A DNA stretch of 41,153 nucleotides from an uncultured Clostridia bacterium (GTDB lineage Bacteria; Bacillota; Clostridia; TANB77; CAG-508), in assembly GCA_947649935.1 (NCBI GenBank), contig CANSTR010000001.1:70280-111432 (forward strand). The letters run 5' to 3'. The notes under the pieces are model-generated. The model made no database searches. It had not been told where the DNA came from and worked only from the letters and a program-made list of their open reading frames with translations. This document shows, piece after piece, positions 1-9,400 of this stretch. The number at the start of each line of letters is the position of its first letter. Within the stretch, counting starts at the first letter, position 1. The translations under genes were made by a program, and so were the position numbers.

Positions 1-3000
1 ATCATACTTAAACAATACTAAATAAGAACCATTTTGAACACCTGCAAATGAATATTCCCCACGGTCATTCGTCTTCATGGTTGACTTAATCATACCTGAA
101 TTGCTATCTACTAACATTGCTTCAATATTTGGCATTCTGTTTTCATCATCATCTCTCATGCCATTTTCATTGCTATCCAACCATGCTGTACCTGATATTT
201 TGTAGGATCTTGTAATATCCCCACGATTGCTATTGCTGTTATTATTGTTATTTGTCGTTGTTTCATTTGACGAAATTCCGTTATTGGTTGAAGTTGCTTC
301 TTCATCTTGCTCTACTTCATCTGCTTGTATGATGTGAGTCACAGAATTACTTGCAATTTCGCCCACCAAATCACTCGAAATTTTTCCTTCATTCGTAACT
401 GTTTTTTCTTTTACATCACCTAGCTTAGCTGCAATAGCTTCTACATTGACTTCGATTTCTGAATTGCCTGGAATGGTCATCATCAATTCTGCAGTTCCTG
501 TTTCTGACATGGTATTTTCATAGGTTTCTCCATCGATTGTATACATCATTTTTCTCACAACAACACCTTCTGGAATGATGTCTGTCAATACCATATCATA
601 CGCATCAGCAGCCCCTTCATTTTTCACAGTGAAACGATAATTGATTGTTTCTCCTTCTGCTACATATGTTGGTGTTTCTGTATTTTGCGTAATTGACACA
701 CTACTTTTTCCAAGACTGATTTTCATATCTTGTGCTTTGTACGTTTCTGTTCCTTCTGCTGAAACTTCTGTTGCAATTGCCACACTCTTTTGCGTCATTC
801 CTTCACTCAAATCTCCTGTTTTAATACGCAATTGAATGCCGATGCTCTTGCCACTTTCTAATTGGTCAATCTCCCAAGTTACTTGGCGTGTATTACTATC
901 GTATGTTGCCTCTCCACCATGTGCCACCGCACCACTTACAAACTCAATTTCCTCTGGTAATTGAGAAACTACTTTCAAATTGTTTTGTGTTTTGTCACTC
1001 AAATTTTGTACCGTAATAAGCGTTAGCAATTCTCTGTCTTTCTTGAAAATCTCCTCTGGAGCGTCATAATACATATATTGCTTAATACCAAACTCTGATT
1101 TTTTAATGGTTACATCATCTAATTTTTGGTGCAATTGTCTGCCTAAGTCTTTTGCATCTACTGTTGCCTCTAATTCGATTTTGTCTGACTCTTCTTCTGC
1201 CGTTTGATTAACCGCCAATTTTAAATTAATTTCCAATTCGGCATCTTTTTCCAATTCTTCTACTGTGCAAACAACTGCGTCATCTGCATAAGTTGTATTT
1301 GCCATGTTCAAGTTTGCTTTCGCTGATACAAATTCCGTGCTACTTGGCACTGGAACCGTTACAACTACATTTTGTGCCACATCTTCGCCTGTATTTTTTA
1401 GTTTGACTTTTACATTGATTTCATCCAATGCACGCACTGATTTTGTATCTGTTTCCATATCTAAGAACAATTCTGGTCCAGCCCCAGTTGACAAACCAAC
1501 TTTGTCTGGCTCAGATACTTCTTCCATATTATCTTCTTTATAATAAGTAGCAAATGTACCATAAATATTTCTATTGTGCTCCAAATTTTCTGGTATTTCA
1601 AACTCGTACGTAAATTTCAAAACTTGTTTTGCTTGGGCCACATACGCCTCGTCATTTGGCACAATTAAGTACGACTTAACCGCATCCAAATTTTCCAAAT
1701 CTGTAACCCAACCATTTGACACATCTGCCAAATCTTTCGTTGCTTCACCATTTTCGGAATAATACACGGTAAAATCGCCACGATTGGCTGAATCTGCAAC
1801 AATGCCACGAACCATTTTCGTATCAATCGATGTTCCCAAAACTTCTCCTGCTTGATTTTTGACACCTTTAAAAGGAACTCTACCTAATATTGCAAAATCA
1901 GATACCGCTTTGTCATTATTATTCATAACAGCAATTTCCATCGTTGCCTTTTTTGCCTCTGCGTAAATATCAATGTAATCGATTTGGTCACCTTGTTTTA
2001 CCGAAGTGACTGTTTTTCCAGTTGCTTCATAATGGCTCATTGTGTTAACTGAAACAACGCCATATGGTGCTGAATATTCAATTTGTGCTTCTTTGTAACC
2101 ATTTACGTTTGAATTTTCCATTGCATATTCCACTGGAGTTGCATAATTGGTTGCTTCGCTATTATAGCAATACGCTTTGATTGCTGTTTCTTGATGTGGT
2201 GCATACATGTCAACATCGACATCTGCATTCAACACAATATTTGTACCATTTGTCAAAACGCCTGAATTAAAATCAGTTTGCTTTCCTTGCACATCTACTT
2301 TAATAACTGGCTTGCCAGCTTTTTCGTATGTTTCAACATTGGAAATTTCCAAACCTTCTCCATAAAGCATGCTTGCATTGGTTACATTCAAACCTGTTAC
2401 GTATTCTGGCATTTCAATTTCGAAAGTAGAATTTCCATATACGTCAGATGTTGTTTCATCATTGTTCAATTCTAATCTCATTTCAACATTTGAGTTCGTT
2501 GTTACGGTTGAGAAACTTTCTTTGTCAACTTTCAAATTGAAATCTGTTGTTGTGTCATTCAACATTGTTTTTGTCGTGCAATTTCCTAGTTCAACATCAT
2601 CAGACACATACGCAAATTTTGCTTTTTGAACTGTGTCTGTGGCAATAGATTCCATATTGGCATACTCGCTATTCGACATACCTACATTAGAAACTGCTTT
2701 CACATTGGAAATAATCAAATTTCCTGTTCCCACTGGATTTGATGTTTTAATCGCAATTTTGGAAACGCGTTCTTGAAAATCAACCACATAATTTCCGTTT
2801 TCGTCTGTTTCTCTATCTTTGTTAATGGTTGCTAGTACATTTCCAGAGGTGTCTAACAATTGGATATTTCCGTCTTCTCCTAAAATCTCATAAAAGTTTT
2901 CTTTATTAATAGAAACTTGTTTGTAATACATATCGTCACTTGCAACTTTATTTCCGCTTTTGTCTATGTAATAATTTTCCGTATCTTCCACCGTAATTTC

Positions 3001-4260
3001 TTCTACGATATCTTTATAAGAAACATTAATTGCCGTTTTGGATTTGTATTCATTTTCTTTGTTCAAATAAACATATATTTTTGAAACATCTTTTGTTTCG
3101 TTCTCTATTTGATATGATACAATATTTCCAGTTTGTCCTGTAAGGATAAATTCTTCTGTGCTTTCAGCTGTTATTTCATCTTGATTTTCATTCAACATCG
3201 TAATTTTAGCATTTGCTTTTGTTGTAACTTCCATTTCATCTGCTACATCTGCATTTTGAAATAAGTACGTAACTAAATATTCGTCAACTCCTGCTTGACT
3301 GTAATATCTTTCTTCTTGCTTTTCTTCCTCGCCTTCTATTTTCAAAAATCCTTGTTGTTCATTTACATTAACTAACTCTTTTTGATTTTCAAGCTTGATG
3401 GTTAGCAAATTTTCGCTCGCCGAATAATTCCAATTCTCTTCCTTAAATTGGATATCACCTACGCCTTTTCCATTGGTGCCAGCTGTTGAATTGGCAACAA
3501 CTGTTACATCCGTTGGAGCCATGCCTGCAATGGTTGGAACTTCAACTGCTACTTCCGTTTCTTTCACTGGCAAAGAATTTGGATTTTCATTTGAACAGTC
3601 AACTTTTACCGTTGTTTGCAAAATCACGCCATTTTCTCCAAAACGAATGTATTTCGAAACTGCAGTTTCTACTTTTGCTTCCCTTTCATCTTTCCATGCA
3701 AGTTGTAATTCAACTTCTTTCGAAATTTCATGTTCGTCACCTTCGTTATCAACATACGTTCCTGAAAGAACTGCTATTGTTTTGGCATTCAATTTTGCTT
3801 CATTGATATATTGTTCCATCACATACTCAATTGGTAGCAAAATTTCGATTTTTCCTGCTGAATTTTCAATTTTGTTCAATACAAGCATATTGTCTTCCAA
3901 ACTTTGAACGCTTTCCAAATCGCTTACCTTATTTTCTGCTTTGATTGCAAAATTCAATGATTCCTCATCTTTTGGCTTGATTTGAATTTGACCATCCTTC
4001 AAATAGCCACTCTTTTGTACTTGCAAATTCAATTTCAATGCCAAATTTTCATTGTTGACATCGCATTCCATGGATGTTTTCTCTTCCTTTTCGCTTGACA
4101 AATACGCTTCGAATGCTACGTCATTGGCACCTGTTATAAATGTCGTGCCAAATAAAGATTCGAAACTTGTGGAAGCAAATGATTTTGCTACAAATGCAAA
4201 ATTCGAAAATGTCATCGTGAAAATTAAAAACATTGCCAATACTTTTCTTACCTTTACCAT
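1..4260 (-). CDS. Large exported surface protein with SdrD B-like domain (paralog A), partial at its C-terminus
   Basis: The frame is open from the ATG at 4260 to the window edge (1420 codons, no stop), so the 3' end is missing. A GGAGG stands 5-8 bases before the ATG. The protein starts with a signal peptide (MVKVRKVLAMFLIF..., hydrophobic to about residue 30). A long beta-rich ectodomain follows, with several DUF11/CARDB-like segments at roughly residues 950-1300. Then comes an Asn/Ser/Thr-rich linker at about 1317-1345 and an SdrD B-like domain (ISGTAWLDSNENG) that runs off the edge. It is clearly paralogous to the protein at 16142-21346: shared blocks include ELNND, FEFEIPENLE-type and GRVPF motifs in the same order. 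A cell-surface adhesin or wall-associated role is an inference. The anchoring signal lies outside the window. Confidence 0.85.
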   Translation of the reverse strand, partial: MVKVRKVLAMFLIFTMTFSNFAFVAKSFASTSFESLFGTTFITGANDVAFEAYLSSEKEEKTSMECDVNNENLALKLNLQVQKSGYLKDGQIQIKPKDEESLNFAIKAENKVSDLESVQSLEDNMLVLNKIENSAGKIEILLPIEYVMEQYINEAKLNAKTIAVLSGTYVDNEGDEHEISKEVELQLAWKDEREAKVETAVSKYIRFGENGVILQTTVKVDCSNENPNSLPVKETEVAVEVPTIAGMAPTDVTVVANSTAGTNGKGVGDIQFKEENWNYSASENLLTIKLENQKELVNVNEQQGFLKIEGEEEKQEERYYSQAGVDEYLVTYLFQNADVADEMEVTTKANAKITMLNENQDEITAESTEEFILTGQTGNIVSYQIENETKDVSKIYVYLNKENEYKSKTAINVSYKDIVEEITVEDTENYYIDKSGNKVASDDMYYKQVSINKENFYEILGEDGNIQLLDTSGNVLATINKDRETDENGNYVVDFQERVSKIAIKTSNPVGTGNLIISNVKAVSNVGMSNSEYANMESIATDTVQKAKFAYVSDDVELGNCTTKTMLNDTTTDFNLKVDKESFSTVTTNSNVEMRLELNNDETTSDVYGNSTFEIEMPEYVTGLNVTNASMLYGEGLEISNVETYEKAGKPVIKVDVQGKQTDFNSGVLTNGTNIVLNADVDVDMYAPHQETAIKAYCYNSEATNYATPVEYAMENSNVNGYKEAQIEYSAPYGVVSVNTMSHYEATGKTVTSVKQGDQIDYIDIYAEAKKATMEIAVMNNNDKAVSDFAILGRVPFKGVKNQAGEVLGTSIDTKMVRGIVADSANRGDFTVYYSENGEATKDLADVSNGWVTDLENLDAVKSYLIVPNDEAYVAQAKQVLKFTYEFEIPENLEHNRNIYGTFATYYKEDNMEEVSEPDKVGLSTGAGPELFLDMETDTKSVRALDEINVKVKLKNTGEDVAQNVVVTVPVPSSTEFVSAKANLNMANTTYADDAVVCTVEELEKDAELEINLKLAVNQTAEEESDKIELEATVDAKDLGRQLHQKLDDVTIKKSEFGIKQYMYYDAPEEIFKKDRELLTLITVQNLSDKTQNNLKVVSQLPEEIEFVSGAVAHGGEATYDSNTRQVTWEIDQLESGKSIGIQLRIKTGDLSEGMTQKSVAIATEVSAEGTETYKAQDMKISLGKSSVSITQNTETPTYVAEGETINYRFTVKNEGAADAYDMVLTDIIPEGVVVRKMMYTIDGETYENTMSETGTAELMMTIPGNSEIEVNVEAIAAKLGDVKEKTVTNEGKISSDLVGEIASNSVTHIIQADEVEQDEEATSTNNGISSNETTTNNNNNSNSNRGDITRSYKISGTAWLDSNENGMRDDDENRMPNIEAMLVDSNSGMIKSTMKTNDRGEYSFAGVQNGSYLVLFKYD

Positions 4261-4319
4261 ATTTTCCTCCTTAAAAACAAACTATATCCCTATTTGTATC
4301 ATACTATCCTTTATCTTAT

Positions 4320-4347
4320 ATTTTACTACTTTTTTTTTCGTAGTCAA
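4320..4347 (-). promoter_or_regulatory. Proximal promoter of paralog A gene
   Basis: On the minus strand TTGACT and TAAAAT are separated by 16 bases, giving a leader of about 50 bases before the ATG at 4260. The spacer is an oligo-A run bracketed by CTAC/GTAG. Confidence 0.5.
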
Positions 4348-4502
4348 GACCTAAAAAGCATGAAATCTTTTGTTTTGCAAGGCTTTGCAAAATTTCTTTC
4401 TACGGAAATAATACTTTGCATTCTTTTGTTTTAGAAATATAAAATTTCTGTTACAAGAAAGATTTTGCAAAAATGCCTATTTTCATAGAATCTTATACTT
4501 TT

Positions 4503-4531
4503 ATTATAACACATTTTTTCTCATTTCTCAA
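4503..4531 (-). promoter_or_regulatory. Distal promoter of paralog A gene
   Basis: On the minus strand TTGAGA and TATAAT are separated by 17 bases. A transcript from here would carry a leader of roughly 235 bases before the paralog A start. Confidence 0.55.
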
Positions 4532-4711
4532 CCTTTTTTTGACATTTTTTCAAAAAAATCTTTGAATTTTTCTGTGTTTTTTCAACGCTTTGTTCAAAAA
4601 TATTGTCGTTTTGACATTATTTTTGCCATTTTTTGTCGAAAAGCAGTGATTTTTTATGTTGATTTCAATTTTTTAATCCAATTTGCAAATCCAAATTTTG
4701 TTTAGGGAAAT

Positions 4712-4765
4712 GTAGGGTACAGATCATCTTTATATGAAAAACGGGCGATTGATAATCGCCCCTAC
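4712..4765. repeat. GTAGGG...CCCTAC palindromic repeat, copy 1 (also terminator-like)
   Basis: The unit opens with GTAGGG and closes with CCCCTAC. It contains the hairpin GGGCGATT-GAT-AATCGCCC. On the minus strand the hairpin is followed by GTTTTT and begins 3 bases after the stop codon of the Rpn-type gene, so it probably also acts as that gene's transcription terminator. Related units are at 30741-30811, 32072-32101 and 32191-32272. Confidence 0.75.
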
Positions 4766-4768
4766 CGT

Positions 4769-5704
4769 TTACTTGTTTTGTAATTCTTCAATTTCTTTCT
4801 CTGTCAATTCTGTAATCTCTATAATTTCTTCTTTCGACATACCTTTTTGCAATAATTTTTTAGCCATTTTTATTTGACTTTGCTTTTGTCCTAATTCTCT
4901 GCCTTGTTCTCTACCTTGCTCTCTACCTTGCTCTAGTCCCTGCTCTAACCCTTCTTCTCTTCCTTGTTTGAACCCTTGCTTTCTCCCTTCTGCTAGTCCA
5001 TTTTCTTTCCAATAATCCTGTGCACTAAGTTCATCTCTTTCCCATCTTTCTCTTACTTCTGCTATTTTTCGTAATTTCTCATCTTCGCTGATTTCTTCCA
5101 ATTTCCACAATGCATCTGCTATATCTTGGTTCTTTTTCTTCATTTCCTTTACCCCCTCATTGTTTGGATTATCCAAAAATGCTAGCCATTGTAGTAGTTG
5201 ATTACATTTATCGTTTTTCTTTCTTGCTTTTGGTAAGCTTATTATATGTATTTCTAGGTCTTCTGTCAAGACTTTTTCGAAATATTCCTCCTCTCGAATT
5301 TGCCATTTGGTATGTACTTTATCAATTTCCTTCAGTCTGCCAAAATCATAGTCTGCAATCAATATCATAATCGTTTTTTGTAGTTTATGGTATTTTTGTC
5401 CGATTTTTAGTTGCGAACTATACAAATTTGACCAATAATCCAGCAATCTCTTTTCCGTGTAACCCTTGTCCGCCAGCTGAATTTCAATATTACAAATGAC
5501 GCCGTCATCTAATTTTGCCTTTAAATCTAATATTCCCATCTTTTGCTCGGGGTATGTTTGCAACAAATAGCGGTTATTGTCTAGTTCAATTTCATCGATT
5601 TCTTCCTCAATAATGGATGAAATCAGTGCTTTGGTGATGCTTTCATTTCCTTTGCGAAATAGGCAATGAAACACCACGTCATTTTTTGGTTTTAGTAATT
5701 CCAT
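4769..5704 (-). CDS. Rpn family recombination-promoting nuclease / putative transposase (PDDEXK_2)
   Basis: This 311-residue protein opens with LLKPKNDVVFHCLFRK, a typical start for the Rpn/PDDEXK_2 family. Candidate PD-(D/E)xK catalytic residues are Asp60 (GILDLKAK) and Glu74/Gln76 (NIEIQ). The middle carries the usual YWSNLYSSQL segment. The C-terminal part (about residues 235-275) is an EQGREQG-type repeat followed by a short helical tail, also usual for the family. Length and motifs look intact. E. coli Rpn relatives are DNA endonucleases that promote recombination. The role here is unknown, and some relatives have been proposed to act in phage defence. AAAGGA stands 8 bases before the ATG. 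The gene is a single-gene unit with its own promoter. Confidence 0.88.
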   Translation of the reverse strand: MELLKPKNDVVFHCLFRKGNESITKALISSIIEEEIDEIELDNNRYLLQTYPEQKMGILDLKAKLDDGVICNIEIQLADKGYTEKRLLDYWSNLYSSQLKIGQKYHKLQKTIMILIADYDFGRLKEIDKVHTKWQIREEEYFEKVLTEDLEIHIISLPKARKKNDKCNQLLQWLAFLDNPNNEGVKEMKKKNQDIADALWKLEEISEDEKLRKIAEVRERWERDELSAQDYWKENGLAEGRKQGFKQGREEGLEQGLEQGREQGREQGRELGQKQSQIKMAKKLLQKGMSKEEIIEITELTEKEIEELQNK

Positions 5705-5751
5705 TCAATCAATCCTTTCATTTTTTATTTATTTTGTTTTGTGAAAATTTC

Positions 5752-5792
5752 GGCAGAATCTGCCTGTTGTTTTGAATCATGAATCGATTCAA
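5752..5792 (-). promoter_or_regulatory. Leader palindromes of the Rpn-type gene
   Basis: The roughly 90-base leader contains GGCAGA-A-TCTGCC (5752-5764) and a perfect 12-base palindrome TGAATCGATTCA (5780-5791) inside a longer TTGAATC/GATTCAA pair (5772-5792). They could be operators or leader hairpins. Function is unproven. Confidence 0.3.
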
Positions 5793-5801
5793 GATGAATT
5801 A

Positions 5802-5830
5802 TTTATATCATAATCAATTACTTTTGTCAA
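5802..5830 (-). promoter_or_regulatory. Promoter of the Rpn-type gene
   Basis: On the minus strand TTGACA and TATAAA are separated by 17 bases. It lies between the pilin-gene terminator and the nuclease gene. Confidence 0.65.
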
Positions 5831-5840
5831 TACCGTATAC

Positions 5841-5872
5841 AAAAAAATACGCTTACAAAACGTAAACGTATT
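5841..5872 (-). terminator. Intrinsic terminator of the pilin-like gene
   Basis: On the minus strand an 11-base stem (AATACGTTTAC/GTAAGCGTATT, one G-T pair) with a 5-base loop is followed by a T run. It starts about 18 bases after the stop codon at 5890. Confidence 0.75.
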
Positions 5873-5889
5873 TTTATAATTTTATATTT

Positions 5890-6273
5890 TTATTTAACAA
5901 TATTGCTTGTTGCAAACGATTTGATTATTTGTAAAATTGCTGTTGATGCAAATAATACAACTGCACCTGTTACATAAATCACAACCGTTTTCTTGATTTC
6001 TGCTTTCTCACTTGGTGCAGCAGATATGTATTTAATAGCTAAAACAATAAGCATAATAACAGCAACACCAGAACCAACTACTTGAGCTATTGTAATGATA
6101 CCACCTATAATATTTTGAACCGATCCTTGCGCCTCTGTAACATTTCCTTTATCATTAAATTGAGTTGGATCTAATGAATCATCTGCCAATACTGGAACAC
6201 ACAAAGTCGTTGCTATCATGAATCCCATTAATAGCACTGATAGTACTCTTGCTAAAATTACCTTTCTATTCAT
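5890..6273 (-). CDS. TrbC/VirB2-type pilin-like membrane protein
   Basis: This 127-residue protein has a signal peptide (hydrophobic residues 8-28, likely cleaved after VLA at about residue 30). A short polar mature N-terminus follows, then two membrane helices (about residues 55-84 and 95-115) joined by a basic loop (SAAPSEKAEIKK). Size and topology fit the TrbC/VirB2 family, the major pilin of type IV secretion systems. No other type IV secretion gene is in the window, so pilus assembly cannot be shown. The gene has its own promoter and terminator and a strong ribosome site (AAGGAGG, 7 bases before ATG). It lies directly downstream of the giant adhesin gene. Alternatively it could be a small membrane protein of another function with the same fold. 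Confidence 0.72.
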   Translation of the reverse strand: MNRKVILARVLSVLLMGFMIATTLCVPVLADDSLDPTQFNDKGNVTEAQGSVQNIIGGIITIAQVVGSGVAVIMLIVLAIKYISAAPSEKAEIKKTVVIYVTGAVVLFASTAILQIIKSFATSNIVK

Positions 6274-6317
6274 ATTTATTCCTCCTTTTTATATACTTAA
6301 ATTCCCTTCTTACTTAT

Positions 6318-6346
6318 ATTTTACCATATATTTTCGCTTTTGTAAA
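6318..6346 (-). promoter_or_regulatory. Promoter of the pilin-like gene
   Basis: On the minus strand TTTACA and TAAAAT are separated by 17 bases. This gives the pilin-like gene transcription independent of the giant gene upstream. Confidence 0.65.
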
Positions 6347-6392
6347 CATTTTTTTGTAATTTTTTTCATTTTTCCCTTATCTTTTGTAAGAT

Positions 6393-6435
6393 TAGAACCC
6401 TGGAGCGGACTTTTTGTCCGCTCTGCATGGTTCTA
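6393..6435. repeat. Composite inverted repeat after the giant gene
   Basis: The inner hairpin GAGCGGAC-TTTTT-GTCCGCTC (6403-6423) is enclosed by an outer TAGAACC/GGTTCTA pair. It begins 2 bases after the stop codon of the giant gene. No T run follows the stem on the minus strand, so a classical terminator is doubtful. It may be a palindromic insertion or a transcript-stabilising hairpin. Confidence 0.7.
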
Positions 6436-6437
6436 TA

Positions 6438-9400
6438 CTAGTCTTGTTTTAGTCCTGTTGGTGGTGAAATCGTAATCATTTCTGTAAAGTCACCACTATC
6501 TGTCGTAATTTCTTTTCTTCCAATTGGTGTGCTACCTTCTGGAGAATCTGGGTCTAATCGATTGCTTCCAATTGGATTCGGGTCGTCCAAAGGTGGCTCC
6601 GTAGGTTCCCTTCCGATTGGAGTATCTTCTCCTGGTTCTGGATCTGGATCTGTCCTTCCTATATCATCTGGTGGAGTTTCTGGTGGACCTTGTGCAATTA
6701 AGCCACCTCTGATATCATCATCTGGCAATTTGGTTCTTCTACCGGTTAATAATCGATATTGTACAACCTCAGCATAGTTACCATATGTTAATGACGTTCC
6801 TTCTTCCAAATCCACTGCCGATAATACTTTTGATGCAATTAAATTAATCTCACCAGTTGTTTTATCACTCTTTGCTGTGTTGATTGGACTAACTTTTTTA
6901 GTGGTAGCCAAGAAACGTGATAATTCTTTGTTTCCTGGTGATACATCAGCTTTGTTTCCGATTCGATTACTATCCACTGACATTAATAAGTTGCTTCTAT
7001 CTTTTGTATCATATTTTACATCATTTGCATCTACCAGTTCACCGTAAATAATATGCTTTCTAAAATCTACTAGAGCTGCTCTTGCCTCTTTGCGCTTATT
7101 CATGTCTAACAATAAACTTGGATTATTAGCATAACATTTTACGATATTTCCAATATCATCATATTTTTCATACACATTATACATATAGTATTTATTTGCT
7201 ACATCACTTGGTACAAGTCCTTGTTTCACACTTGCCATTGACCAGTCAATGACGGTTGCCAATTCTTCTGACCTTTTTGCGCTCCATAGGTGATTGTCTG
7301 TTGAATTGCTTGTTGCACTAAAGGTTAAGTTGTTGTCTAGATAATCCATTAAATTATCTACTTTTAAGTCAACCACTTCATCATTGTTTCCAACTTCACC
7401 TCTATAGTATGTTTGTCCTAAGTACATTCCGTAATATTCTGTACCCAACAGTGTTACTTCTTTCTTTGTGCCATCTCCAGTTGGAACATTATTATAAGTA
7501 CCACTAGATTGATAAGGCTTCTTTAGTTTTTTCAAATATTTATGTTTATCTGATTCTACCGTAAATTCACTTTCATTTGGTTCATATTTAAAAGGTTCTG
7601 TATCTTTTTTTGCATAATATAGTAATTGTAATGTTTTAGATGCGGTTTTATTGGCACTATAGTTTCTTTCTCTATATTTTTCTTGTTTCGATAATTCAGG
7701 GTTAATCGTTGCTCCCACTTTATATTCTGGTGAATATTTCTTATTGGTAGCGCCAATTCCTGACAATCCTTCTCCTGACACAGTTTCAAATCGAATATCA
7801 TTCAAGTTTTTATTAATCCTGTCAACCTCACTATGGTTGGTTGCATCAAATTCGTATTCGACATTCATGATAGCACCTTCTAGGATGTCTGTATCCATAT
7901 TGATGTACACAATACCTTGCTTTCCTTTGCCATCTGTACCAGAGTTTGGAATAAATTGTACATTTTCATGTCCAACTGATTTAGTTGTATTAATTATTCT
8001 CTTTTCTGTACCATCTGCCTGTATTTGTGTTTCAAAGAATAGTTTTAGTAATGTGTCGCCATCGGTTGTAACAAGTTCTACTGTAGAAATATCTTTGTCA
8101 AGTACGATGGATGCTTCTGGTCTGTATTCAATACCAAAGTCTAGGTTTTTCAAATTCCATGACTCTGCTTTACGATAGTCTATTTTTCTATCTTCACATT
8201 TTCCATTTTCTGGGTTGACATAGAAAATGGTACTGTCAGCATACATTGCTGTGTTTTGTGTTAATTCAGGTGCAAATGCAACCGTTTCTGAGAAGACTTG
8301 TGCTTGCGTGGTTGTGGTTACTTCAGAGTAGGCATTTACGTTTAATCTTCTGATTTCATCATCTTGCGCGTCAGAAACTCTGTTATCAATTTGCAATGCT
8401 TCTTTTACTTTATTGTAGTAGAAATCATCACTGTTATCTGAATTTACTGATAAAGCTCCTTTTTTTACATCTACTTCTGGATTGTTTACCACACTTTTTA
8501 CGCCAATGTTATCATGGTTTTTCCAACCAACTTGATAGTAAGCATTTCCACCTTTTGTTGTCCAAGATTCATTAAGTGAATTAGCTTTTGGGTTGAAATA
8601 TTGTGTTGATTTATAATCTTGGCCGTTGTAAATGATGTTTTCTGGTTTGTTCTTATCATAGCCATAATCAAATCTTACAATATAGTAACCTGTGATGAAG
8701 TTCTGGAACAAATAACTACCATCTTCATAGGCACTTCCTTGAGCTGCTCCATCATACATATTACCTGCTTTAGTTCCTGTTACAAATTCTATCTTTTCAC
8801 CTTTATTATGTTTTACTCCATATTGATCTGTCCAAGTATAGGCATATCTTGCTGGGTATTCATAGTATTGACCCGTAGCTGTTTGTGCAATTTCCATTAA
8901 CGTTACTTTTACACCAGCAATTGGTGTGTCATTATTAACACCTGGGTTAAGCACTGAATTTGTTTTAGCTTTTCCATCATTTGCATCACTTGCAATATAT
9001 TGTCCATTTCCAATATATTGGATAGGCGTTGCAGAATCTCCCGAAGCTGTCGTGGCTGTTGTTGACCTTGCATCATCCCAAACCATACCTTTTAATCTTC
9101 TTACTGCAGGTTCCGTTGATGGTGGCGGTGTTTCTGGTGGTGGCGTTCCTGGTGGTGGAGGTGTTTCTGGTGGTGGTGTATTATCTGGATATAATCCTAT
9201 TTTTACACCAACAGCATAAGTGTCATCTTCATATCTCTTCCAGTTTTCGCCTTGATTATTTGCTTGTCCATCATTAATATGCTCTAAATTCGATGGGTTT
9301 GAGTCGCGGTCGACTAAGCCTGCTACATGACCTGCTAATCCTTTGTGAGCATAATCTTCGCGGTATTTGGTTGTGTATCCACCGACTTCTGCAACCATTT

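Larger units (their letters stand above)
4261..4768. other. Intergenic region between paralog A and the Rpn-type gene
   Basis: This 508-base stretch is very AT-rich and has no convincing gene on either strand. It holds the two promoters of paralog A (4320-4347, 4503-4531) and the palindromic repeat at 4712-4765. Between 4532 and 4711 I see only homopolymeric T/A runs. Confidence 0.6.

Noticed and set aside
3473..3907. Plus-strand frame of 144 residues inside paralog A
   Set aside because: It is opposite a continuous 1420-codon gene with convincing protein sequence and has no ribosome site.
4261..4500. Riboswitch in the long leader of paralog A
   Set aside because: I could not match the leader to any conserved riboswitch core; it shows only short TTTGCAAA-type pairings in AT-rich sequence.
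4885..5010. Short tandem repeats resembling a CRISPR or satellite
   Set aside because: They encode the EQGREQG-type tail of the Rpn-family protein in frame; spacing and sequence do not fit CRISPR.
6274..6437. Readthrough or frameshift restoring a membrane anchor to the giant protein
   Set aside because: All three frames downstream of the stop give short, polar or quickly terminated peptides without a hydrophobic helix.
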